From Acidimicrobiales bacterium (GTDB lineage: Bacteria > Actinomycetota > Acidimicrobiia > Acidimicrobiales > Poriferisodalaceae), in assembly GCA_041394185.1 (NCBI GenBank), contig JAWKIQ010000001.1, forward strand, positions 310,001 through 374,000: 64,000 bases of DNA, in the 5' to 3' direction. A model generated the notes under the pieces. That model saw nothing but the letters and a program-made list of their open reading frames with translations. It was not told the origin of the DNA and made no database searches. Shown in pieces: positions 57,174 through 64,000 of the stretch. Position 1 is the stretch's first letter. Every line of letters starts with the position of its first letter. The position numbers and the translations under genes are program-made.

Positions 57174-59047
57174 TCAGAGGTCGATGTGGGTGCCTATGTC
57201 GACGCTGTGGGCCGGGGATAGTCCGTAGTACTCGGTGGGGTCTCCAGCGTTGCGGTGCATTAGGGCAAACAACCTCTCTCGCCAGCGCGCCATGCCTGGC
57301 TGCTTGCCGACATGCAGGCGTTCGCGTCCTAAGAAGAAGGTCGTGTGCTGCGCGTCGAAGCTCACGCCATCGATCAGGAGCCGGCCGAGATCGCGTTCGA
57401 GATCGACCCTGTCGCTGAACCCATAGCGCATCTCCAGCTCGTGGAACCCAAAGTCGTGGGCGCGGTGCTGGTGCCGCTGTGCAGGGTGCACGTGTGGGCG
57501 ATCGTCGGTGACGATCCGCAAGATGACCACGGTCTCGTGGAGGCTTTCGTTGTAGCGGAGGTTCGTGAGCAACGCCGGCGGCACCAGGCCTGGCTGGCGA
57601 TACAGATACACACCGGTTCCGGGATGTCTGGCCGGTTGCGCCGACTGAAGTCCTTCGACGAAGTCGTCTATCGACAGGCCGTCGCGTTGTACCCGGCTGG
57701 ATATCTGTGATCTGCCTGTGCGCCAGGTGGTGAACACCAGGAAACCGATGAGCCCGATCGACAGCGGGAACCATCCGCCGGCTGCGATCTTGAACAGGTT
57801 TGCCCCGGCGAAGGCCAGGTCGATGGCCAACAGCGGCAGCAGGGTCGCGGCCGTGCGCAGGTTGCTCCAGCCCCAGCGGTGCCGTGCGATCGAGGCGAGC
57901 AACAAGGTGGTGACGGCCATGGTCAGCGTCACCGCAACCCCGTACGCCGCGGCTAGCGAACCCGAGGAACGAAACGAGAACACCAGACCCAGACACGCGA
58001 CCAGCAGCATCCAGTTGACGCCAGGGACGTACACCTGGCCCCGGTGGGCCGACGAGGTCTGCACCGTGCGCATTCGGGGCAGGTAGTCGAGGTTCATGGC
58101 CTGCACGGTCAGCGAGAACGCCCCGGTGATCAGGCCTGCGACGCAATGATGGTGGCTGCCGTGGCAAGTGCCGTCAGGGGCAGTTGGGCCCAGTCTGGGG
58201 CCAGGTGAAAGAACGGGTTCTCGATTTCGGTCGGGTCCTGCAGCAGCAAGGCGCCCTGCCCGAAATAGTTGAGCGTCAGCGCCGGCAGCACCAGCACGAA
58301 CCACGACAGCTGGATGGGCAGCTTGCCGAAGTGACCCATGTCGGCATACAGAGCCTCGCCGCCGGTGACCACCAGGAACACCGAGCCGAGGACCAGGAAG
58401 CCCTCGAGGCCGTTGTTTGCGAAGAACACCATGGCGCGGGTGGGGTCGAGGGCTCTGACGATGTCGGGTTCGTGCGAGATGCCGATCACGCCGAGCAGAG
58501 CGAGGGTTGCGAACCACACCACCATCACCGGTCCGAAGAAGCGCCCCACAGTCTCGGTGCCGTGACGCTGAACGGCGAACAATCCGATCAGGATCGCAGC
58601 CACTATCGGCAGTACCCAGCTGTGGACGCTGGGGGCCGCAACCTCCAGACCCTCGACCGCCGACAACACCGATATGGCGGGCGTGATCATGCCGTCGCCA
58701 TACAAGAGCGCCGTTCCGAACAGCCCCATCAGCATCAGGGTCTGGCGCGAGCGGCCGCGTTCGATCAGCGAGGCGAGGGCCAAGATGCCGCCCTCGCCGT
58801 GGTTGTCCGCACGCATGACCAGCAACAGGTACTTGACCGTGATCACGACTATCAGCGACCAGAACATCAGCGACAAGACGCCCAGGATGTTTTGTTCGGT
58901 GACCGCCAGGTCGTGTTGACCGGCCAGAGATTCTCTGAATGCATACAGCGGGCTGGTTCCGATGTCGCCGAACACGACGCCCAACGCCCCCAGCGAAAGG
59001 GCGGCGGTGTAGGTGATGCGAGGTCGGCCTGAATCGTGCCTATTCAC
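57174..59047 (-). pseudogene. kup: Kup potassium uptake protein, interrupted by a one-base frameshift
   Basis: Low-affinity potassium transporter. The N-terminal piece (58130-59047, 305 residues from GTG 59047) begins with SLGALGVVFGDIGTSPLYAFRES and runs to ATIIASQA, then hits TGA. The remaining piece continues in the next frame as LITGAFSLTVQAMNLDYLPRMRT and reaches a stop at 57174. The expected sequence at the junction is ASQALITGAFSL, so one C is missing from CAGGCCTG (58132-58138), which should read CAGGCCCTG. With one base restored the gene would be 624 codons, the normal Kup length. So it is either a sequencing/assembly error or a very recent loss of function. Confidence 0.88.
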
Positions 59048-59083
59048 CAGGAGGCGAGTGTATGCCCGCCCAGCCGACCGATG

Positions 59084-60319
59084 TCAGCGGGTGGTCGAGG
59101 CCTTGGCGACGTTGCGGAACGGAACGTCGCGATCGAGCTCGGGTTCTTTGGGCAGGCCCAGTACCCGCTCGCCGATGATGTTGCGTTGAATCTGGTCTGT
59201 GCCTCCACCGATGGACGTGAAGTAGGCGTTGAGCGACATGAAGTTGGCCGCGTCGCCGTCGGGGTTGGCAGGTCCGGCCAGCATGGCTTGGGGCCCGATG
59301 ATCAGCCGCTGCAGGTGGGCGCCGTCGTGCAGGATCCGCGACATGGCCAGCTTGCCGAGCGACAGGATCGGAGACGACGTCCCCTGCTTGAGCTGAGCCT
59401 TGGCCCTGGCCGCGTTCCACTTGTTGACCTGGCGCAGGCTGTGCACGCGCATCAGCTCCTGGCGAATCGTCGGATCGTCGGCGCGGCCGTACTCTCTGGC
59501 CAGCGAAACGAGGTCGATCTCGGCGCCCTTGCTGTCGGTGCGGCCGAACTCCTCGTCCTCGGACGCCCTGGGTCCGCGCGCCGAGTCGCCCATCACCGAA
59601 CGCTCGTAGGCCAGTGCGGTCTGCAGCACCCTCCAGCCGTCGCCCAGGCCGCCAAGAAGGTTCTCGGCCGGCACCCTCGCACCGTCGATGAACACCTCGT
59701 TGAAGTGTTTCTCACCCGTGATCTGTCTGATGGGCCTGATCTCGATGCCGGGTTGGCGCATGGGCAGGAAGAAGAACGAGATGCCTCTGTGCTTGGGAAC
59801 GTCCCAGTCGGTGCGGGCGATGAGCATGCCGTACTCGGCCAGATGGGCACCCGAGGTCCACACCTTCTGGCCGGTGACCACGTATTCGTCGCCGTCGCGC
59901 TCGGCGCGTGTCTGCAGCCCGGCCAGATCAGAGCCGGCACCGGGTTCTGAGTACAGCAGGCACATTGCGACCTCGCTGCGCAACAGGGGGCGGATCAGCT
60001 TGTGCTTCAGCTGTTCGGTACCGAACGTCAGCAAGGTGTTGGCCCACAGGTTGTGGATGTCCTGGCCCGAGCCGGGCGCCCTCACCGCGGCGAACTCGGT
60101 TGCGATGGCTCGGCCCTGGTCGGCGCTGAGCCCCAGCCCGTGCCACTCGGTGGGCCACGTCGGCACCGCGAAGCCACGGTCGATGACCATGTCGAGCCAA
60201 TGGCTTCGGTCCATACCCGGCGACCAGTTGTCGGCGAGCCATTTGCGCGCCTCTAGGCGGATCTCCTCGGTCGAGGAAGCAGCGTGTGACGAGCCGGTGT
60301 TGGTCGAGGATGCGCTCAT
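59084..60319 (-). CDS. Acyl-CoA dehydrogenase
   Basis: FAD-dependent acyl-CoA dehydrogenase of 411 residues. The mid-domain has LLYSEPGAGSDLAGLQTRAERDGDEYVVTGQKVWTSGAHLAEYGMLIART. The C-terminus has GGGTDQIQRNIIGERVLGLPKEP. These are normal for the ACAD family; the segment before the C-terminus suggests a long-chain or steroid-type member. I start at ATG 60319; a GTG at 60325 is also possible. It is separated from the kup start by 37 bp and has the SCO6745-family gene 12 bp upstream on the same strand. Confidence 0.9.
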   Translation of the reverse strand: MSASSTNTGSSHAASSTEEIRLEARKWLADNWSPGMDRSHWLDMVIDRGFAVPTWPTEWHGLGLSADQGRAIATEFAAVRAPGSGQDIHNLWANTLLTFGTEQLKHKLIRPLLRSEVAMCLLYSEPGAGSDLAGLQTRAERDGDEYVVTGQKVWTSGAHLAEYGMLIARTDWDVPKHRGISFFFLPMRQPGIEIRPIRQITGEKHFNEVFIDGARVPAENLLGGLGDGWRVLQTALAYERSVMGDSARGPRASEDEEFGRTDSKGAEIDLVSLAREYGRADDPTIRQELMRVHSLRQVNKWNAARAKAQLKQGTSSPILSLGKLAMSRILHDGAHLQRLIIGPQAMLAGPANPDGDAANFMSLNAYFTSIGGGTDQIQRNIIGERVLGLPKEPELDRDVPFRNVAKASTTR

Positions 60320-60331
60320 GCGCACAGCCTG

Positions 60332-61204
60332 TCACACCTCCCGACGAGGTACCCCCATCGGGTTGGGGTAGGGCACCTGGGTTGCGGCCATGTCGGCCAG
60401 CGGGGCCACTGCGTCGAGCACCGCCGCAAAGCGTTCGCCAAGCGACGAGATCGCCGCGGCGCACAGATCGTCTGTCAGGTTCTCGACGTGTCGATGCACT
60501 TGCAGGCCGGCGACCGTGGCCTGGTGTTGCCGGTCGATCAGCCCGCGCTGCACCAGGCGATCTAGTGCTTCCGACCAGTCTTGCTGGGTCCAGCCCCGGT
60601 GAGGTTCGATCACCTCGCGTGGCGTACCGTCTACCGCCAGCCGCAGAACGGTCGACTCGAGCCCGTCCAGATCGTTGGTCAGCAGGGCTGCGACATGCCC
60701 ATCTCCGCGATATTCGCGATACATCGTCGCCGCGTGCCACAAGGCCGGCAGGGGAGCATCGGGCACCTCGAGTCCTCGGTTGGCAGCGAAGATGGGCCGT
60801 CCACCCACCGGTGCCGCATGCAGCGCGTCGACCAGGGCGCTCGCAGCCATGGCCCAGCGGGGGTCGGCCTCGTCGATACCCAGCCGACCGAAGCAGCGCC
60901 CGACCCCGTCCAGGCGGGCCTCGAGGGCCGACTGGGGCGATACCACGCTCCAGATCTCTGGCACCGACCGGGCCACGAAGTCAGGGTGAAACCCATAGAA
61001 GGCGGCGGTCACAGCGCCAGGACCCACGGCTCCCATAGGCGCCGACCGGGCGGCGAAGTAGCCGCGCCAAAAGCCCTTCAAACCCCGATCGGCGAACGCC
61101 GCCGTGACCTCGGGAGCGAAATAGACGACTGCGTGGATCGGCTCGAGCAGCTTCCAGAGTGTGCGAGCTCCTTCACCGCTCGGTGATCGACGGTCCTTCT
61201 GCAT
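60332..61204 (-). CDS. SCO6745-family protein (SalK-like)
   Basis: A 290-residue protein of the actinobacterial SCO6745 (SalK) family. The conserved start is LLEPIHAVVYFAPEVTAAFADRGLKGFWRGYFAARSAPMGAVGPGAVTAAFYGFHPDFVARSVPEIW. The C-terminal part resembles a winged helix (DWSEALDRLVQRGLID). The function of the family is unresolved. It is the first of two genes with the acyl-CoA dehydrogenase on the minus strand, 12 bp apart, and is divergent from the FAH-family gene. Confidence 0.85.
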   Translation of the reverse strand: MQKDRRSPSGEGARTLWKLLEPIHAVVYFAPEVTAAFADRGLKGFWRGYFAARSAPMGAVGPGAVTAAFYGFHPDFVARSVPEIWSVVSPQSALEARLDGVGRCFGRLGIDEADPRWAMAASALVDALHAAPVGGRPIFAANRGLEVPDAPLPALWHAATMYREYRGDGHVAALLTNDLDGLESTVLRLAVDGTPREVIEPHRGWTQQDWSEALDRLVQRGLIDRQHQATVAGLQVHRHVENLTDDLCAAAISSLGERFAAVLDAVAPLADMAATQVPYPNPMGVPRREV

Positions 61205-61254
61205 ACCATCGATTGTGGCCTCGGCAGGCCCAACGTGCTGAAAGGGAACCTCCT

Positions 61255-62082
61255 GTGAGAATCGCGAACCACGACGGTCGGGCCGTCATCGTCGTCGATG
61301 ACATGGTGGCGGACATCGCTGTCGTTTCGGGCGGCGAATTCGGCCCAGATCCGATGTCGCTCTACGAGCGGTGGGATGCCTTCGTCGAATTTGCCCGAGC
61401 CGTGACCGACACGACGGGTGCGCTCGACCAGTCGTTGCTCGGGTGCCCGGTGCCGGCCCCGCGGCAGTCGTTCGCCATCGGTCTGAACTATCGCAAGCAC
61501 GCCGAGGAGTCGGGTTTGCAAGTGCCCTCGGTTCCCGCGACCTTCACCAAGTTCCCCGCTTCGCTGTCGGGGCCATTCGACGACATCGAGATCGTCGGCG
61601 ACACCGTGGACTGGGAGGTCGAACTGGTAGCCGTCATCGGCAGACGTGCTGATCGTGTCGACGCGGCAGACGGCTGGGCACATATCGCCGGGTTGACCGT
61701 TGGCCAAGACATCAGCGACCGAACCCTGCAGATGGCTGCGGGCGCCCAGTTCTCGCTGGGCAAGTCGCGCCGGGGTTATGGGCCGATGGGGCCCTGGTTG
61801 GTGACGCCGGACGAGTTCGAAAACCCCGACGACCTGGCGCTCGGTTGCTCGGTCGACGGAGAGGTCATGCAGTCCGACCGCACCAGCGACCTGGTGTTCA
61901 GCGTGCCTCAGCTGGTCGCCGAGCTGTCGTCGGTGCTTCCGTTGCTGCCTGGCGATGTCATCTTCACCGGCACACCCTCGGGCGTGGGTATGGCGCGCAG
62001 GCCGCCTCGGATGCTGCAGCCCGGCCAGCTTCTGGAGACCTGGGTCGAGGGCATCGGAACCATTCGCAACCGCTGCGTCTGA
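61255..62082 (+). CDS. Fumarylacetoacetate hydrolase-family protein
   Basis: Mg-dependent FAH-fold enzyme, 275 residues, that cleaves C-C bonds or decarboxylates or isomerises dicarbonyl acids. Family segments: FAIGLNYRKHAEESGLQVP, the metal ligands in DWEVELVAVIG, VGQDISDRTLQ and VIFTGTPSGVGMARRPP. GTG 61255 is used, preceded by AAAGGGAA. The exact acid substrate is unknown; catechol or tyrosine breakdown products are usual. It is divergent from the SCO6745-family gene. Confidence 0.9.
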   Translation: MRIANHDGRAVIVVDDMVADIAVVSGGEFGPDPMSLYERWDAFVEFARAVTDTTGALDQSLLGCPVPAPRQSFAIGLNYRKHAEESGLQVPSVPATFTKFPASLSGPFDDIEIVGDTVDWEVELVAVIGRRADRVDAADGWAHIAGLTVGQDISDRTLQMAAGAQFSLGKSRRGYGPMGPWLVTPDEFENPDDLALGCSVDGEVMQSDRTSDLVFSVPQLVAELSSVLPLLPGDVIFTGTPSGVGMARRPPRMLQPGQLLETWVEGIGTIRNRCV

Positions 62083-62107
62083 CCCTGCCCTCTGCGTGAG
62101 GGGTGGC

Positions 62108-63019
62108 TCAGACCGGGTAGGTCACCCCGGTCAGTTCGGCCGAAACCGCCCAAAGTCGCTGCTGCGTCTCTTGGTCGTGTGAGTCGGCGTTCGACTCGAC
62201 AACCACCGGATACCCTCTGACCTCCATGAACCCGCCCGGCCCGTAGTACTGGCCGCCAGTCGCCTGTGGGTCGACGGCGGCCCGGAGCGTGGGTAGCGCG
62301 CCCATATCAGGACCCTGCAGCATCAGCCCCACCACAGGCCGCAGCAGCTTCGCACCCGGGATGTGGCGTCCGAGTTCGGTGTCGGACACGCCGGGATGGG
62401 CAGCCAGCGCCTGGGTCGGCGCGCCGGCGTTCGACAGGCGGCGCTGCAGCTCGTAGGTGAACAGCAGGTTCGACAGCTTCGAGCGGCCGTAGGCGACGAC
62501 GCGGTCGTAGCTCTTTTCGCTCTGGAGATCGTCGAAGTCGATGCGCGACCGGATCTTGTGCCCGACGCTGCTGACCGTGACCACCCGAGACCCATCGGTG
62601 CCGACCAGGCGGTTCAGCAACAACCCTGTCCAGGCGAAGTGGCCCAGGTGGTTGGTGCCGAACTGCATCTCGAAACCGTCTGCCGTCTTTTGCTGCGGGG
62701 TGTACATGACCCCGGCGTTGTTGATCAGCAGGTCGATTCGATCGTGGGCGTTGACCACGTGGGCTGCCGCAGCGCGGATCGATTCGAGCGATGCCAGGTC
62801 GAGTTGCTGAACCTCGAGCTGGGCGTCAGGTACATCACGCTTGATGTCGTCGGCCGCCTCCTGACCGCGCTCGAGGCTGCGCACAGCCATCACGACGTGT
62901 GCGCCCTTGGCTACAAGAGCCCGCGCGGTCTCGAGGCCCAGGCCCGAGTTGGCACCCGTTATCACCGCGACCCTGCCCGACTGATCAGGCATGTCCTGGG
63001 TTGTCCACTTTTGGCCCAT
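62108..63019 (-). CDS. Short-chain dehydrogenase/reductase (retinol-dehydrogenase-like)
   Basis: NAD(P)-dependent oxidoreductase of 303 residues. Cofactor motif TGANSGLG, then LLINNAGVMYTPQ, catalytic Ser region VVTVSSVGH and the YGRSK catalytic Tyr-Lys pair. The shape fits the retinol dehydrogenase/protochlorophyllide reductase-like subgroup common in actinobacteria. ATG 63019 is used with GGAG 10 bases upstream; longer readings reach into the YwiC-like gene. It is divergent from the YwiC-like gene. Confidence 0.9.
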   Translation of the reverse strand: MGQKWTTQDMPDQSGRVAVITGANSGLGLETARALVAKGAHVVMAVRSLERGQEAADDIKRDVPDAQLEVQQLDLASLESIRAAAAHVVNAHDRIDLLINNAGVMYTPQQKTADGFEMQFGTNHLGHFAWTGLLLNRLVGTDGSRVVTVSSVGHKIRSRIDFDDLQSEKSYDRVVAYGRSKLSNLLFTYELQRRLSNAGAPTQALAAHPGVSDTELGRHIPGAKLLRPVVGLMLQGPDMGALPTLRAAVDPQATGGQYYGPGGFMEVRGYPVVVESNADSHDQETQQRLWAVSAELTGVTYPV

Positions 63020-63155
63020 GGCCGCGTCTCCAAAATGTTGCCCGATGTTCCTGGACGCCAACCTACCCAGCCGAGCCGCGCTCGACTGATCAGACCTGAG
63101 CCGTGCAGGACCTTCGCCCCTCGACCGGTCGTGCCTGGCTGCAGATACTGCCAAG

Positions 63156-63983
63156 GTGCAAAGCGTCGAACACCCAGCGCCCGGATCGGGGCCCGAAGGG
63201 GCGCGACCCAGGCCCTTGTGGCGCCAAGTGGCGATACCTACCGAACACGGGGGATGGAGCCTCACCGCCGAACCGATCGTGCTGGGGCTCGTCGTCGAAT
63301 GGTCGCCAGCAGGCGCAGCGCTGGGCCTTGCTGCCATGCTGGCGTTCGTCGCCAGGACGCCCTTAAAAGTGGTGTTGGTCGACCGCTGGCGTGGCCGCAC
63401 TCTCGACCGAACGCAGGTGGCCGCAAGAATCGCCACCGCCGAGTTGGTTGCGATCGCAGCCCTGGGTTTGGCCGCGTTCTCCTGGTCGCTCGACCCCCGG
63501 TTCTGGGTGCCCCTGGCGGTTGCCGCGCCATTGGTCGGTGTCGAGCTGTGGTTCGACATGCGCTCGCGCAGCAGGCGACTAGTGCCGGAGCTGGCCGGAA
63601 CCGTGGGAATGGGGTCGGTGGTTACCGCAATCGTGTTGGCCGGCGATGGGTCGGCGTCGCTGGCCTTGGGCCTTTGGGCCGTCGTGTCAGCTCGTGCAGC
63701 TGCGGCTATCCCATACGCCCGAAATCAGGTGCTCAGAGCTCACGGGCGTCCGATCACGAGATGGCACAGCGACCTGGCCCAGGCTCTGGCCGCCGCTGCG
63801 GTGCTGATGGCGTGGCTGCTGGGTGCGGTCCCGCTGGGCGCGTTGGTGGCCGTGGCCGGCGCCGCGTTGCTGAACCTGGGGTGGTCGCGAGGCCCGGTTC
63901 GACCCGCAAAGGTCGTGGGCATGCAGCAGCTGTTCCTGGGTGTGGCGGTGGTGGTCGTCACCGCTGTTGCGGTGTTGGGCTGA
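63156..63983 (+). CDS. YwiC-like membrane protein
   Basis: A 275-residue membrane protein of the YwiC-like family with about eight membrane segments. The N-terminal PTEHGGWSLTAEPIVLGLVV and later RTPLKVVLVDRWRGRT are characteristic. The last part has segments such as LAQALAAAAVLMAWLLGAVPLG. YwiC proteins occur near anaerobic respiration and haem or nitrate genes in some organisms, but the function is not known. GTG 63156 is used; no Shine-Dalgarno is evident. Only 17 bases after its stop the window ends. Confidence 0.85.
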   Translation: MQSVEHPAPGSGPEGARPRPLWRQVAIPTEHGGWSLTAEPIVLGLVVEWSPAGAALGLAAMLAFVARTPLKVVLVDRWRGRTLDRTQVAARIATAELVAIAALGLAAFSWSLDPRFWVPLAVAAPLVGVELWFDMRSRSRRLVPELAGTVGMGSVVTAIVLAGDGSASLALGLWAVVSARAAAAIPYARNQVLRAHGRPITRWHSDLAQALAAAAVLMAWLLGAVPLGALVAVAGAALLNLGWSRGPVRPAKVVGMQQLFLGVAVVVVTAVAVLG

Positions 63984-64000
63984 TCACGGCCCCAAAACGG

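Noticed and set aside
1..64000. tRNA, rRNA, CRISPR array, prophage or insertion sequence
   Set aside because: I looked for conserved tRNA-like arms, short regular repeats with spacers, integrase or transposase motifs and found none by eye; a dedicated scan was not possible.

Overview
This is a high-GC, gene-dense stretch of an actinobacterial chromosome. Many starts are GTG or TTG, several genes appear to be transcribed leaderless, and there is an F420-type luciferase-like oxidoreductase, an SCO6745-family gene and a YwiC-like gene. The mix of NAD-linked hydrogenase, sulfatase, haloalkane dehalogenase, carnitine/betaine genes and acyl-CoA enzymes suggests an environmental, possibly marine, heterotroph. 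An Acidimicrobiia-like member is my guess, made without any database search. I saw no rRNA, tRNA, CRISPR array, insertion sequence or prophage, and no gene-free gap longer than 300 bp.

Layout. 1-1.4 kb: F420-dependent oxidoreductase (cut by the window edge) and a nucleoside 2-deoxyribosyltransferase. 1.5-6.9 kb: a complete hoxE-F-U-Y-H operon for an NAD-reducing [NiFe] hydrogenase plus its maturation protease. 6.9-9.1 kb: an ECF41-type sigma factor with an FAD amine-oxidase-like gene, behind an ECF41-like promoter. 9.1-12.9 kb: a TetR-crotonase-NTF2 operon divergent from a beta-keto acid cleavage enzyme and L-carnitine dehydrogenase, with two overlapping TAGAG-N5-CTCTA sites between them. 14.8-18.4 kb: ABC exporter with a NarL-type two-component pair. 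18.4-24.7 kb: GH3 glycosidase, MtfA-like peptidase, sulfatase, haloalkane dehalogenase. 25.7-33.2 kb: a six-gene operon with a BMP-type (nucleoside-like) ABC importer, a 2-oxoglutarate/Fe(II) oxygenase and a BetA-like GMC oxidoreductase. 33.2-34.5 kb: ArsR autorepressor with an SRPBCC/DinB-like fusion. 34.5-42.5 kb: a MalT-type LuxR regulator between an ABC-FtsX-S41 operon and a small membrane-protein operon, with the same 12-bp palindrome in front of both. 43.4-48.8 kb: nitroreductase-SRPBCC fusion, tryptophan 2,3-dioxygenase with an exporter, and an acyl-CoA synthetase. 49.9-56 kb: a cell-envelope/stress cluster. 56-64 kb: enolase-superfamily enzyme, a kup potassium transporter broken by a one-base frameshift, acyl-CoA dehydrogenase, FAH-family hydrolase, SDR and YwiC-like protein.

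The most striking pattern is regulatory. At least eight promoters match the general-stress sigma (SigB/SigF) pattern GTTT-N13-17-GGGTAG (one ends GGGTTA). They precede a BrkB/YihY protein, an MscS channel, a 68-residue membrane protein followed by an MFS transporter, a YtxH-like protein, a PRC-barrel protein, a DUF6328-like protein, an AI-2E-type transporter and CsbD. In five of the eight the start codon lies only about 9-11 bases past the -10 element, as expected for leaderless mRNAs. Six of the eight fall within 6 kb, so this looks like an undescribed envelope-stress island. Secondary highlights are the BMP-importer/oxygenase/GMC operon, the twin-palindrome LuxR regulon, the ECF41 promoter, the TetR twin operators, and a 31-bp hairpin tandem repeat made from the tail of the PRC-barrel gene.
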